Shown piece by piece: positions 32,552-41,030 of a stretch of DNA of 64,000 nt. The notes below the pieces were generated by a model, which was not told where the DNA came from, ran no database searches, and was given only the letters and a program-made list of their open reading frames with translations. The stretch is taken from assembly GCA_963714145.1 (NCBI GenBank), contig OY970235.1, positions 9,114,001-9,178,000 of the forward strand. Reading direction: 5' to 3'. This stretch comes from JBBWZH01 sp035544115. GTDB lineage: Bacteria; Actinomycetota; Actinomycetes; Mycobacteriales; CADCTP01. Numbering within the stretch: position 1 is the first letter of the stretch; each line of letters starts with the position of its first letter. A program made the translations under genes and the position numbers.

Positions 32552-33988
32552 GTGGAGCCGCCCGAGGCGGGGCGGGCCGGGGCGGGGCAGGCTGGGGCGG
32601 GGCAGGCCGGGGCGGAGCAGGCTGGGGCGGGGCAGGCCGCGGCGGAGTCGCTTGAGCCCGGCCCGTCCGAGGCGGAGCCGGCCGTCCCGGTCGGGGAGCC
32701 GGCCGTCCCGGTCGGGGAGCGGCGGGGGTGGGTCGGGCGGGCGCGGCGGCTGGCGATCGACCCGGCGCCGCTGCGGCAGCCGGACTTCCGGCGGTTGTTC
32801 ATCGGGCAGGGCGTCTCGTTCGTCGGCTACCAGTTGACCGCGGTCGCGGTGCCGGTGCAGGTGTACAGCGTCAGCCGGTCCTCGTTCTGGGTCGGCATGC
32901 TGGGCCTGATCGGCCTGGCACCGCTGGTCGTCTTCGGCCTCTGGGGCGGCGCGGTGGCCGACGTGGTGGACCGCCGCAAGCTCCTGCTGACCTCGTCCTA
33001 CACGGTCTGGGCGGCGACCCTGGCGCTGCTGCTGCAGGCCCTGCTCGGGCTGGACAACCTGGCGCTGATCTTCGGCCTGGTGGTGGTGCAGTCGGCCGGG
33101 TTCGCGATCTCCTCACCGACCCGGAACACGATCATCCCGCGGCTGCTGCCGCGCCCGCTGGTGCCGGCCGCCAACACGCTGAACTTCACCATGACCAACG
33201 TCGGCACGGTCGCCGGGCCGCTGCTGGCCGGCGTCGTGGTGGCCCGGCCGCACGGGTTCGCGATCGCGTACAGCATCGACGCGGTGCTGTTCACCGTGGC
33301 GCTGTACGCGGCGATGCGGCTGCCGGCGCTGCCACCGGTCGCCGGGCCCGGCCGGATCACCCGGCCCGGGCTGGCCTCGGTGCTGGACGGGTTGAAGTTC
33401 ATCACCACCCGCCCGGTGCTGCTGCTGTCGTTCGCGGTGGACCTCGTGGCGATGGTGTTCGCGATGCCCCGCGCGCTGTTTCCCGAGGTCGCCGCGACCC
33501 GGTTCGGCGGCATCTCGGCGGTCGGCTGGCTGTTCGCCTCGATCGCGATCGGCGCCGTGGTCGGTGGGCTGTCGTCCGGCTGGATCGGCCGGGTGCACCG
33601 GCAGGGCGTCGCGCTGACCGCCGCGGTCGCCGCCTGGGGGCTCGCCGTCGCCGCCGCGGGCCTGGCCCGCTCGCTCTGGCTGGCCGTCGTGCTGCTCGCC
33701 GTCGCCGGCGCCGCCGACCTGGTCTCGGCCGTGTTCCGGCAGACCATCCTGCAGGTCTACGCCCCGGACGAGATGCGCGGCCGGCTGCAGGGCGTCTTCG
33801 TCGTGGTGGTCGCCGGCGGCCCCCGCCTCGGTGACCTGCGCGCCGGCGCCACCGCCGCGGTCACCGGCGCCACCGTCTCCTGGGTGGCCGGCGGCATCGC
33901 CTGCACCGTCGTCGTCCTGCTCGTCACCGCCCTCGCCCCCGCGCTGCGCACCTACACCACCCGCCCACCCCACCCCACTACCGACTGA
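32552..33988 (+). CDS. MFS transporter with repetitive N-terminal extension
   Basis: This is a carrier of about 478 aa in the MFS_3/EntS-like group, with about 11-12 helices from residue 75. A motif A-like GGAVADVVDRRKLLL follows helix 2, and helix 4 carries VVVQSAGFAISSPTRNTI. The first 65 residues are an Ala/Gly/Glu-rich repeat (GAGQAGAGQAGAEQ and two copies of EPAVPVG) that should be cytoplasmic and disordered. GTG 32552 is the first conventional start in frame; a CTG overlapping the pdxH stop is also possible. Substrate is unknown. Confidence 0.8.
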   Translation: MEPPEAGRAGAGQAGAGQAGAEQAGAGQAAAESLEPGPSEAEPAVPVGEPAVPVGERRGWVGRARRLAIDPAPLRQPDFRRLFIGQGVSFVGYQLTAVAVPVQVYSVSRSSFWVGMLGLIGLAPLVVFGLWGGAVADVVDRRKLLLTSSYTVWAATLALLLQALLGLDNLALIFGLVVVQSAGFAISSPTRNTIIPRLLPRPLVPAANTLNFTMTNVGTVAGPLLAGVVVARPHGFAIAYSIDAVLFTVALYAAMRLPALPPVAGPGRITRPGLASVLDGLKFITTRPVLLLSFAVDLVAMVFAMPRALFPEVAATRFGGISAVGWLFASIAIGAVVGGLSSGWIGRVHRQGVALTAAVAAWGLAVAAAGLARSLWLAVVLLAVAGAADLVSAVFRQTILQVYAPDEMRGRLQGVFVVVVAGGPRLGDLRAGATAAVTGATVSWVAGGIACTVVVLLVTALAPALRTYTTRPPHPTTD

Positions 33989-34538
33989 CCGCCGCGATCA
34001 GGCCGTCCAGATCGAATGACGCCCAGCAGGCCGCGCGGAGTTCGTGGCCCTTGCCCTGCCACCCGGCGTTGATGACTTTCAGGCCCTTCTCTTGGATTCT
34101 TTCCACGGCCGGTACGAAGTCGGCGTCGCTGCTCAGTAGTACGGCGATTCCTTTTTCGGGCTTGCTGACGTAACGCTGACCGCAACTCGGACACTTGTCC
34201 GAGTCGTGACCGCAGTTGCGACAGTGCAGCGTGCGCGGCTGTGGGCGACGCTCGCGCACGGTCACCCGCCAGCTCGGCAGCCGGTTCACAAACACGTCGA
34301 GCCAAGTCCGGAGCTTCGCCTCGGCTACCGGATCGACCGACGCATACAGCAGCGTCTCTTCCAATTCCAACGGATCGGACAGCCCAACCGAGGTGAGTAG
34401 CTGGGATGCCGCGACTGTCACCGCGCGCGGTAGCACCCGCCAGTCACACGGCAGTCCCGCACGTGAGTTCCAGGAGAGTTGGAAATTCCAGTAGTCGATG
34501 AAAAGGCGAGTTCGTCGACCGGAAGATGGAGACGACAA
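33978..34538 (-). CDS. NYN-domain putative RNase with zinc ribbon
   Basis: NYN proteins are PIN-fold nucleases acting on RNA. This 186-aa protein keeps the first acidic strand (TRLFIDYWNFQLSW) and the third (VLLSSDADFVPAVE). A zinc-ribbon-like insert CRNCGHDSDKCPSCG lies between. In relatives I know, about 25 residues bearing a second Asp separate the EKG motif from the VLxSxDxDF strand; here EKGIAVLLSSDADF is contiguous, suggesting a deletion or a compact variant. The region from about 34.0 to 34.7 kb is visibly richer in A and T than its neighbours, which may mean recent acquisition. Confidence 0.8.
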   Translation of the reverse strand: MSSPSSGRRTRLFIDYWNFQLSWNSRAGLPCDWRVLPRAVTVAASQLLTSVGLSDPLELEETLLYASVDPVAEAKLRTWLDVFVNRLPSWRVTVRERRPQPRTLHCRNCGHDSDKCPSCGQRYVSKPEKGIAVLLSSDADFVPAVERIQEKGLKVINAGWQGKGHELRAACWASFDLDGLIAAVSR

Positions 34539-34575
34539 AGTAGGCCCCCGAAGCCTGTGGTGGTGGAAAGAATAC

Positions 34576-34595
34576 GGGGAGCCTTACGGCTCCCC
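34576..34595. other. Strong hairpin upstream of NYN gene
   Basis: GGGGAGCC-TTAC-GGCTCCCC forms a perfect 8-bp stem with a 4-base loop, 37 bases above the NYN start on its transcribed side. There is no T-run. It could be an attenuator, an RNA target of the NYN protein, or the end of an unseen transcript. Confidence 0.45.
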
Positions 34596-34762
34596 GGCGT
34601 TTCAATACGCACACTGGTCATTCGGTGCACGGCGACGCGATGCCGCAACGGTACCGCGCTTTCGGTGATGAATCAACCTGGCATCATCGATCGAAGGATG
34701 TGAAGGATGTGTCGTACCCGCCCGGCCCCTCGTGGGTCGGGTTTTCTCGTGTCTGGGCTCGG

Positions 34763-35425
34763 TCAGGCGAGGGTTTGGGCGGCGGTGCGGAGGTCGGCTA
34801 CCAGGGCGTTGTAGGCGGCGGCGCGGTCGGCGTCGGGGACGCGCAGGACCGCCGAGGGGTGTGCGGTCGCCATGATCCAGGTGGAGTGGACGGCGGCATC
34901 CTCGGCGTCGTCCGGGCTGTGGAACGGCATGATCTGGCCGCGCTGCCTGGTGATCCGGAAGGACGCGCCGAGCAGGGCCCGGGCGGCGGTGGCGCCGAGG
35001 GCGATGATCATCTCGGGGGAGACCAGGGTCAGCTCCGCGTCCAGCCAGGGGCGGCACGCGGTGATGTGCTCCGGGCCGGGGGTCTGGTGCAGCCGGCGCT
35101 TCGGGGTCGGGGTGAACCGGAAGTGCTTGACCGCGTTCGTCACATAGGTCCGGGTGCGGTCGATGCCGGCCTCGGCGAGCGCCTTGTCCAGCAGTCGGCC
35201 GGCCGGGCCGACGAACGGCTCGCCCTGGCGGTCCTCGACGTCGCCGGGCTGCTCGCCGATCAGCACCACCCGGGCGTCCGCCGGCCCGGTGCCGAAGACG
35301 GTCTGGCTGGCCGGCTCCCACAGCTCGCAGGCGCGGCAGTCGCGGGCGGCGGCGCGCAGGCCGTCCAGCCCGACCCCGGACGGTGGCGTGGCGACCGGCA
35401 CGGCCGCGTGGCGGGTGCTCATCAT
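34763..35425 (-). CDS. udgX: UdgX-type uracil-DNA glycosylase
   Basis: UdgX proteins excise uracil and stay covalently bound to the DNA through a histidine of the KRRIH-type insertion. The 220-aa protein has motif A GEQPGDVEDRQGEPFVGPAG, TNAVKHFRF, and the diagnostic KRRLH at residues 109-113, with H113 as the expected nucleophile. The C-terminal ATAHPSAVLR is the usual motif B. A CxxC pair (C30, C33) belongs to the Fe-S-binding start. ATG 35425 is used (35422 also possible). Divergent from the next gene, it has no partner operon. Confidence 0.88.
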   Translation of the reverse strand: MMSTRHAAVPVATPPSGVGLDGLRAAARDCRACELWEPASQTVFGTGPADARVVLIGEQPGDVEDRQGEPFVGPAGRLLDKALAEAGIDRTRTYVTNAVKHFRFTPTPKRRLHQTPGPEHITACRPWLDAELTLVSPEMIIALGATAARALLGASFRITRQRGQIMPFHSPDDAEDAAVHSTWIMATAHPSAVLRVPDADRAAAYNALVADLRTAAQTLA

Positions 35426-35563
35426 CGTGCAGTGTGTCCCACCGATGGTTGGGCAAACACCGGCGGTCGCTTCACACCAGCGGACCGCCGCGATGGAAAG
35501 ATGGGCACAACGTCCGGGTAGGTCCGCTGGGCGTCCGGCGAGTCCGGCGAGGAGGAACCCGCG

Positions 35564-36472
35564 ATGACGGCCTGGCCGCCGGCCGAGCGCGCCTACCTGG
35601 TGCTGCGCCCGCCGGACGGGCACGCCGAGCTCGCGATCGGTCCGGCGGATGTGCAGATCGCGGACGAGCACAGCCGCCGCCTGCACCCGCGGCCGGGGGC
35701 GACCGATGTGCCGCCGGGCGGCCTGCCGGTGACCGCACTGCGGCTGGTCTACGCCACCGGCCCACCGCCCGGCGGGGTCGAGGAGATCCGGGCGATCGAG
35801 CTGATCGGGCCGAACGGGCAGGTGCTGGACGGCGTGCACTGGTCCGGGGCGGACGGCCTGGCGGTGGAGCGGGCCTGCGCCACCGCCGGGCTGCCGCTGG
35901 AGTGGGCGCCGGCCGACGCCGACCCGGTGCCGCCGCAGCGGGACGTGCTGCTGCGCCGGCCACAGCGCGGCGACCCGCGCTTCCCGGGCGAGTTCGACCC
36001 GCGGATGGCGCTCTCGCTGGGCCGCCAGCAGGTCGCCGTGGTCGACGCCGCCGGCGTTCAGACCACCTGGCCGCGCCTGGGTTGCGCCGGGCCCGACGTC
36101 CCGGCGGTGGCCCGGCTGCGGGTGCACCAGTACGTCGAAGAGCCCTGGCTCTCGTTCCTCAGCTCCAAGCCGAACAAGATCCACATCCGGCACATAGCGC
36201 TGCTCGGGTTGGACGGGCAGGTGCTCTGCCTGCTGGTCTGGTCCGGCGAGCAGCGGGACGCGCTGGACCGGGCCGCCGCCGCGGTCGGGCTGCCGATCGA
36301 GTACCGCGCCCAGCCGGCCACAACCGACCTGCTGGCCCGCCAGGGCGTGCCGGTGCTGAAGTCGGCGCAGGACGCGGCGCCGATGCGCTGGCGGATGCGG
36401 ATCGGCCTGCTCGCCACCCTGCTGCTGGTCGCGGCCGCGGTCGCCGCCGGGGCGTACGTCAGCTTCCGCTGA
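35564..36472 (+). CDS. Hypothetical protein with C-terminal membrane anchor
   Basis: I do not recognise a family. The 302-aa protein has two similar halves: VEEIRAIELIGPNGQVLDGVHWSG and IHIRHIALLGLDGQVLCLLVWSG, each followed by a helix and a GLPLEW/GLPIEY turn. They suggest an internal duplication of a beta-rich domain. Residues about 280-300 form one hydrophobic helix (RIGLLATLLLVAAAVAAG) preceded by Arg, so the bulk of the protein would be cytoplasmic with a C-terminal tail anchor. GAGGAGG precedes the ATG by eight bases. Confidence 0.75.
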   Translation: MTAWPPAERAYLVLRPPDGHAELAIGPADVQIADEHSRRLHPRPGATDVPPGGLPVTALRLVYATGPPPGGVEEIRAIELIGPNGQVLDGVHWSGADGLAVERACATAGLPLEWAPADADPVPPQRDVLLRRPQRGDPRFPGEFDPRMALSLGRQQVAVVDAAGVQTTWPRLGCAGPDVPAVARLRVHQYVEEPWLSFLSSKPNKIHIRHIALLGLDGQVLCLLVWSGEQRDALDRAAAAVGLPIEYRAQPATTDLLARQGVPVLKSAQDAAPMRWRMRIGLLATLLLVAAAVAAGAYVSFR

Positions 36473-37151
36473 GCCGCGGCTGCACCGTCAGCTCGGTGAC
36501 CAGGGCGTCCACCACCGCGGCGATCCGGTCGCCGGCGTCCAGGTCGGATGTGGAGCAGCTGACCAGCACGGTCGCGCCGGCCGCCGGCGCCGGCAGCCAG
36601 TACTGCACGATGTCGCAGACCAGGTCCCGGCCGCTGGCGTCCCGCCCGCCCGGGCCGAGCAGCCGCAGCCGGACCGCCGCCCCGGCCGGCAGGTCGACCA
36701 GCTCGACCGTGCGCGGGCTGGCGTCGTCCGGGCTGGGCAGCATCAGCAGGCCGAGCAGCCCCTCCGCCTCGTCCCGGGCCGACTCGGCCGGCAGCGGCTC
36801 GACCAGCTTCACGTCGAGCACGCAGTCCGGCGGGCGGCCGGACGCGGCCGCCCAGCCGATCGCGGCGAGCTGGCTGCCCCGCCGGGCGTAGTGGTTGGCC
36901 AGCGTCCGCAGCGTGTCGGCGAACGCCGCGGCGATCGCCGGCCGGTTCAGCGCCGGCTCGGTGGCCTTCAGCTCGGCCCACTGTTCGGCGATCATGGCCG
37001 TCCGCTCGGCCGGGTCGAGCGCGAGCTCGTACCAGCCCTGGCGCGGGATCGGCAGGTGCAACCGCAACCCCGGTACCGGCGCCTGGCGGGGGGCGGGGAT
37101 GCTGGTGGAGCCGAGCGTTCCGGCCGGGCCGGGCTCCTGGGCGGCGGTCAC
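36459..37151 (-). CDS. Hypothetical protein of T7SS-like operon, paralogue B
   Basis: The 230-aa protein has no signal peptide or membrane helix. The first half contains GWYELALDPAERTAMIAEQW, clearly related to NWYVLDLNPTTRTASIARLV in the gene upstream. The second half contains a beta-rich piece (AAGAAVRLRLLGPGGRD, CDIVQYWLPAPA, TVLVSCSTS) also shared with it. Its GTG start overlaps the stop of the upstream gene as GTGA. It is the last gene of a four-gene operon beginning at 40853. By position it may be a cytoplasmic chaperone or accessory factor, but this is inference. Confidence 0.72.
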   Translation of the reverse strand: MTAAQEPGPAGTLGSTSIPAPRQAPVPGLRLHLPIPRQGWYELALDPAERTAMIAEQWAELKATEPALNRPAIAAAFADTLRTLANHYARRGSQLAAIGWAAASGRPPDCVLDVKLVEPLPAESARDEAEGLLGLLMLPSPDDASPRTVELVDLPAGAAVRLRLLGPGGRDASGRDLVCDIVQYWLPAPAAGATVLVSCSTSDLDAGDRIAAVVDALVTELTVQPRLSGS

Positions 37152-38086
37152 GCGGCCGGCTCCCACTGCCACTGCAGGGTCTCGGCCATCCGGTCGAACA
37201 GCTCCTCGAACTCGGCGTGGAAGCCGACGTTCGGGGTGGCGAAGGTGAGCACGAGCATCCGGTCGGTGGCCGGGATCGGCACGAAGTACTGCGTCTCGGC
37301 CGCCGCCGCGGTCTCCCCGGTGGTACCGGCCAGCCCGCTGTCGGTGCGCCGGCGCAGCCGGACGGCCGGCCCGGCCGGCAGCTCGACGATCTCGGTCCGC
37401 TCCTCGTCCGGGCCGGCGGCGGAGTCGCCCGCCGGCCGGCCGTTCCCGGGCCCGCCGGTACCGCCCGGGCCGGCCGTGCCGTCCAGGCTGCCTGGACTGT
37501 CCGTGCCAGCCGGACTGCCCGTGCCAGCCGGGCTGCCCGGGACGGCCGTGCCAGCCGGGCTGCCAGGGGCGGCGGGCGTGCCGTCCGGGCTGCCCGGGGC
37601 GGGCGGGCCGGGCGGTGTCGACGAGGCGGGGGTGGGCGGCGGGTCGGGGGTCAGGTCGACCGCGACCGGGCCGTCCGGGCCGTCGCCGGCGATGGCGGCC
37701 TCGACCGCACCGGCCAGCTCACCGGCGAGCAGGGTGGCCGACAGCGCGGCCGGATCGGTGACCACGTTGCCGTCCTCGTCCACCGGGGCCGGGCCGATCA
37801 CCGCCAGCAGCGAGGCGGACAGGGCCGCGCCGTCCACCAGCGTGTCCATCAGCGCGGCGTAGACGGCGCCGTTGTCGGCGGCGTCCCGGGCGGCGCCGCG
37901 CAGCAGCGCGGTCAGCTCCCGGCGGGCCTGTACCAGCCGCGGATCATCGGTCGGCCCGAACCGTTGCTCGACCAGCCGGGCGATGGACGCCGTCCGGGTG
38001 GTCGGGTTCAGGTCGAGGACGTACCAGTTGGCGGGCGTGAGGATCCGGAAATCCGCCGGCGCCCCCGGGTCGTCAACGGTGCTCAT
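37148..38086 (-). CDS. Hypothetical protein of T7SS-like operon, paralogue A
   Basis: The 312-aa protein has an N-terminal domain (NWYVLDLNPTTRTASIARLV), a Pro/Gly/Ser/Thr-rich linker of about 70 residues with repeats such as PGSPAGT, and a C-terminal beta-rich domain (YFVPIPATDRMLVLTFATP). The two ordered domains match those of the next gene, which lacks the linker, so the pair arose by duplication. It starts 23 nt after the stop of the putative T7SS substrate gene. ESX loci often encode paralogous chaperones next to substrates; whether these act so is not shown. Confidence 0.72.
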   Translation of the reverse strand: MSTVDDPGAPADFRILTPANWYVLDLNPTTRTASIARLVEQRFGPTDDPRLVQARRELTALLRGAARDAADNGAVYAALMDTLVDGAALSASLLAVIGPAPVDEDGNVVTDPAALSATLLAGELAGAVEAAIAGDGPDGPVAVDLTPDPPPTPASSTPPGPPAPGSPDGTPAAPGSPAGTAVPGSPAGTGSPAGTDSPGSLDGTAGPGGTGGPGNGRPAGDSAAGPDEERTEIVELPAGPAVRLRRRTDSGLAGTTGETAAAAETQYFVPIPATDRMLVLTFATPNVGFHAEFEELFDRMAETLQWQWEPAA

Positions 38087-38109
38087 GGACGAACGACGTT
38101 ACCGGACAT

Positions 38110-39399
38110 TCAGGCGGCGACGGGCAGGGCGACGAGTTGGCTGGTCACCGGAGGGCTGCCGGTGGCCGGCGTGCCGACCGGCAGGCCGGAGGTGAACGCG
38201 GCCGGGTTGGTCGGCGCGCTGGCGCCGGCCGACGCCCCACCGTCGCTGAACAGCCCGCGGAGCTTGTTGGCGGTCAGCGCGAACGAGATCGGGCCGATGT
38301 CCTTGGCCACGCCCTTGACCCCGCCGAGCGCCGCGAACTCGTCCACCGCGCCGCGCCCGATGGTGGCGACGGTGGCCCGGCCGGCGAGCACCTCCCGGCC
38401 GGCCGCGGCGATGTCCTGGTACGCCGGGCCGATGTTGCTGACGATGCTCTTGCCGAACTGGACCAGGCTCTTCGCCTTGGCCGCGACGCCGACGCCCTCG
38501 GTCGCCGGCCGGGCCGCCTTGGCCAGCCGGGCGGCCTTGCCGAACGGGATCACCCCGATCGCGTCCATCGCGATGTCGCCCCAGCTGACGTTCCGGCCGG
38601 CGGCTTTCAAGGTCAGGTCGACCGCCAGCGAGGCCGCGCTGACCACCAGCGCGGCACCGGCCAGCACCTCGCCGAGCACCGGCACCCAGCACAGCAGCGC
38701 GGCGGCCACCCCGAGCACCGCGGCCACCTTGCGCAGCACCGGGGCGATCTTCTCCAGCGCGTCGACGATCTTCTTGCCGATCTTCTTCAGCTTGCCCCAG
38801 AACGAGTCGTCGTTCTTCAGGTCGTCGTCGATCGCGTCCCGGATCCGGCCGCCGCAGGTGCTGGCCGCGGCGTCGCGGCTGTCCATCGCGTCGGTCATCA
38901 TCCGGATCGCGTTGCTGACCGCCTGGTTCGCGTTGCCCAGCTGGCTGGTCGGGTCGCCGCCGGTCCACTGGAACGGGCGGTTCTGCAGCATCGACTGCTG
39001 CCGCAGCTGGTTGTACTGGGTGGCGTTGGTCTGCGCGGTCTGCTGCTGGCCCTTCGCCTCCCGGTACGCCAGCAGCGCCCGCTGCGCGCTCTCCTGCGAG
39101 TGCTGCAGGTCCGGCGCGTACTTCGCCAGCGCCTCGCCGACCGCGCCGTACCGCTTGACCACCTTGTCCAGCAGCGGGGGGAGCTTGTCTTTGATGTGGG
39201 TGAACTCGGTGGCCGCTTCGCCCTTCCAGAACTGCTCGGTGGTGACCGCGCGCAGCCGGTCGGCCTGCGTCTTGAGCGTCGACGCGGTGCCGTTGAGCTG
39301 CTGGGCCAGCGCGCCGATCCGGCTGGGGTCGCCGACGATCGGGTTCTTGTCCTGCTCGCAGGCCTCGGCCGCGATGACCCGCTCGAACCAGAACGCCAT
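38110..39399 (-). CDS. Putative type VII-secreted protein with WXG/LXG-like N-terminus
   Basis: The 429-aa protein begins with a helical region (residues 25-170) typical of T7SS substrates: GDPSRIGALAQQLNG, LRAVTTEQFWKGEAATEF with a W-x-G core (W57-K-G), then long helices. A hydrophobic stretch at about 225-265 (AVLGVAAALLCWVPVLGEVL) resembles the central region of polymorphic toxins. The C-terminus is a Gly/Ala/Pro-rich tail with no recognisable toxin domain. ATG 39399 shares one base with the stop of the upstream gene (TGATG), so the two are coupled. Confidence 0.72.
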   Translation of the reverse strand: MAFWFERVIAAEACEQDKNPIVGDPSRIGALAQQLNGTASTLKTQADRLRAVTTEQFWKGEAATEFTHIKDKLPPLLDKVVKRYGAVGEALAKYAPDLQHSQESAQRALLAYREAKGQQQTAQTNATQYNQLRQQSMLQNRPFQWTGGDPTSQLGNANQAVSNAIRMMTDAMDSRDAAASTCGGRIRDAIDDDLKNDDSFWGKLKKIGKKIVDALEKIAPVLRKVAAVLGVAAALLCWVPVLGEVLAGAALVVSAASLAVDLTLKAAGRNVSWGDIAMDAIGVIPFGKAARLAKAARPATEGVGVAAKAKSLVQFGKSIVSNIGPAYQDIAAAGREVLAGRATVATIGRGAVDEFAALGGVKGVAKDIGPISFALTANKLRGLFSDGGASAGASAPTNPAAFTSGLPVGTPATGSPPVTSQLVALPVAA

Positions 39400-40853
39400 C
39401 AGTCGTCGTCCTCCCCGTCGCCGGGCTCCTCGCTGCCCGCCTGATCCTTCTTCCGCTTGACCGCCCAGGCCGCGACCCCGGCCGCGCCGAGGATGCCGAC
39501 CGGTGCGGCCATCGCCGCGCTCGGCAGCCGGCTGCCGTGCGCGGCCGCGGCTGCCGCCGGCGCACCGTCGCTGGTCGCGTCGCCGCCCAGGCCGATCGCA
39601 CCGCCGCCGGTCAGCGCGGCGTTGGCGCTCTGGTCGACCAGGCTGCCGTCGCCGGCCAGGCTGCCCGGGACCGCCCCGGCGTCCAGCGGACCGCCGCCGC
39701 CCGATCCGCCGCCGAGGGGAATACCACCGGTGTCGCTGGCCAGCGCCGAACCCGCGCCGGCCAGCGGGTCGCCCGAACCGCTGTCGCTGCCCAGGCCGGC
39801 CGAGCCGGTGATCGGGTCATACCCGCTGCCGCCGGCGCCGCTGTCGCCGCTGGTGAACGGGTCGTACGCCGATCCCCCGCTGGACCCGACCGGCCCGGAC
39901 CCGACCCCCGAGCCGCTCCCGTCCGGGAACGGAGAACCGGTGTCGATGTCGGAACCCGTCGCTGGGAGGGTGGTGATTGGGTTGCTGCCGGAGCCAGGGC
40001 TGCCGCCGGACTCCACGCTGTCCGGGATGCTGTCGTTGTCCGAGTCGGTGTCGCGGTAGTCCGGCATGCCGTCGCTGTCGGTGTCGACCGGGCCGCCGGG
40101 GATCGGGCCGCCGGTGATCGGGCTGGTGCCCGACCCGGTGCCGCCCCCCGATCCGGTACCGCCCCCCGACCCAGCGGAGCCCGCGCCGGTGCCGCCGGCA
40201 CCCGTGCCTGTGCCCGTGCCGCCGGGTGTCGCGCCGGGGCCGCCTTCGACGCTGTCCGGGATGCCGTCGCCGTCGGAGTCGGTGTCCCGGTAGTCGGGCA
40301 TCCCGTCCGAGTCGGTGTCGACCGGCCCGCCCGTCCCGGCGCCGTAACCGGCTCCCGTCCCGGCTCCCGTCCCGGCGCCCGCCCCGCCGCCCGCCGGGCC
40401 GCCGCCGCTGCCCGCGCTACCCCCGCCCGCGCTACCGCCACCGGTCCCGGCGCCCGCGCCGCCACCGGTCCCGGCGGACGCGCCGCCGCTGCCGCCGGCC
40501 CCGGCTCCCGCCCCGGCGCCCGAGCCGTTGGTCATGTTGTTGTTGCCCTGGTTGCCGGTGAGCTGCTCGGTCAGCTTCCGCTCGGCCTCGGTGATGCTCT
40601 GCTCGGTCTGCTCGTAGATCTGCTCGGCACCGTCGGCCGCCGCGGCGACCTTGTCGATGATCCCGGAGATCTCCTTGCGCTTGTCCGACCAGTTCTTGCC
40701 GAACTTCTCGATCGCGCTGGCCACGGTCGACGCGCCCAGGTACTCGCCGGCCGCGTGGGTGACACCCTCCACCGCGTCGAAGCCGGCGCGGGCGTTGCGC
40801 AACTGGCTCGCCATGTCCTTCAACGCCGGTATGTCGACGATGATCTGACCCAT
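39399..40853 (-). CDS. ESX-like protein with calcium-type TSP3 repeats and C-terminal anchor
   Basis: The 484-aa protein starts with a WXG100-like helical hairpin (1-100; turn near NWSDKRKE). There follows a Gly/Ala linker and two copies of an Asp-rich repeat (DTDSDGMPDYRDTDSD...IPDSVE) at about 180-205 and 258-285, matching calcium-binding thrombospondin type 3 repeats. A Gly/Ser/Asp-rich region leads to one helix (APVGILGAAGVAAWAV) with KRKK behind it and an acidic tail. No Sec signal is present, so export would have to be via T7SS. It heads the four-gene operon. Confidence 0.75.
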   Translation of the reverse strand: MGQIIVDIPALKDMASQLRNARAGFDAVEGVTHAAGEYLGASTVASAIEKFGKNWSDKRKEISGIIDKVAAAADGAEQIYEQTEQSITEAERKLTEQLTGNQGNNNMTNGSGAGAGAGAGGSGGASAGTGGGAGAGTGGGSAGGGSAGSGGGPAGGGAGAGTGAGTGAGYGAGTGGPVDTDSDGMPDYRDTDSDGDGIPDSVEGGPGATPGGTGTGTGAGGTGAGSAGSGGGTGSGGGTGSGTSPITGGPIPGGPVDTDSDGMPDYRDTDSDNDSIPDSVESGGSPGSGSNPITTLPATGSDIDTGSPFPDGSGSGVGSGPVGSSGGSAYDPFTSGDSGAGGSGYDPITGSAGLGSDSGSGDPLAGAGSALASDTGGIPLGGGSGGGGPLDAGAVPGSLAGDGSLVDQSANAALTGGGAIGLGGDATSDGAPAAAAAAHGSRLPSAAMAAPVGILGAAGVAAWAVKRKKDQAGSEEPGDGEDDD

Positions 40854-41030
40854 GCAAAGCTCCCGGATTCCGACGCTGCCGCAACTTTAGGGACCAGCCG
40901 GCGATATGTCCAGCACGCCCTATATGTCGTAGAGGCGTGCGTCATCCACCGTGCGGGGGATGCCGGGCCTCCTCCTCGGGACGGATCCCCCCTTCCGAAC
41001 CTGCCGATACGGTCTGCGCGGGGAGGTTCC

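Noticed and set aside
34479..34703. A 74-codon plus-strand frame near the NYN gene
   Set aside because: It starts antisense inside the NYN gene, spans the hairpin and shows no ribosome-binding site or family match.
34717..34745. A hairpin followed by TTTTCT on the plus strand between the NYN and UdgX genes
   Set aside because: Both flanking genes are on the minus strand and no plus-strand transcript ends here. The stem is imperfect, so I did not call it a terminator.
40955..40990. GGGGGAT...ATCCCCC inverted repeat before the NatA-like gene
   Set aside because: The arms are short and far apart, with no evidence for attenuation or a riboswitch.
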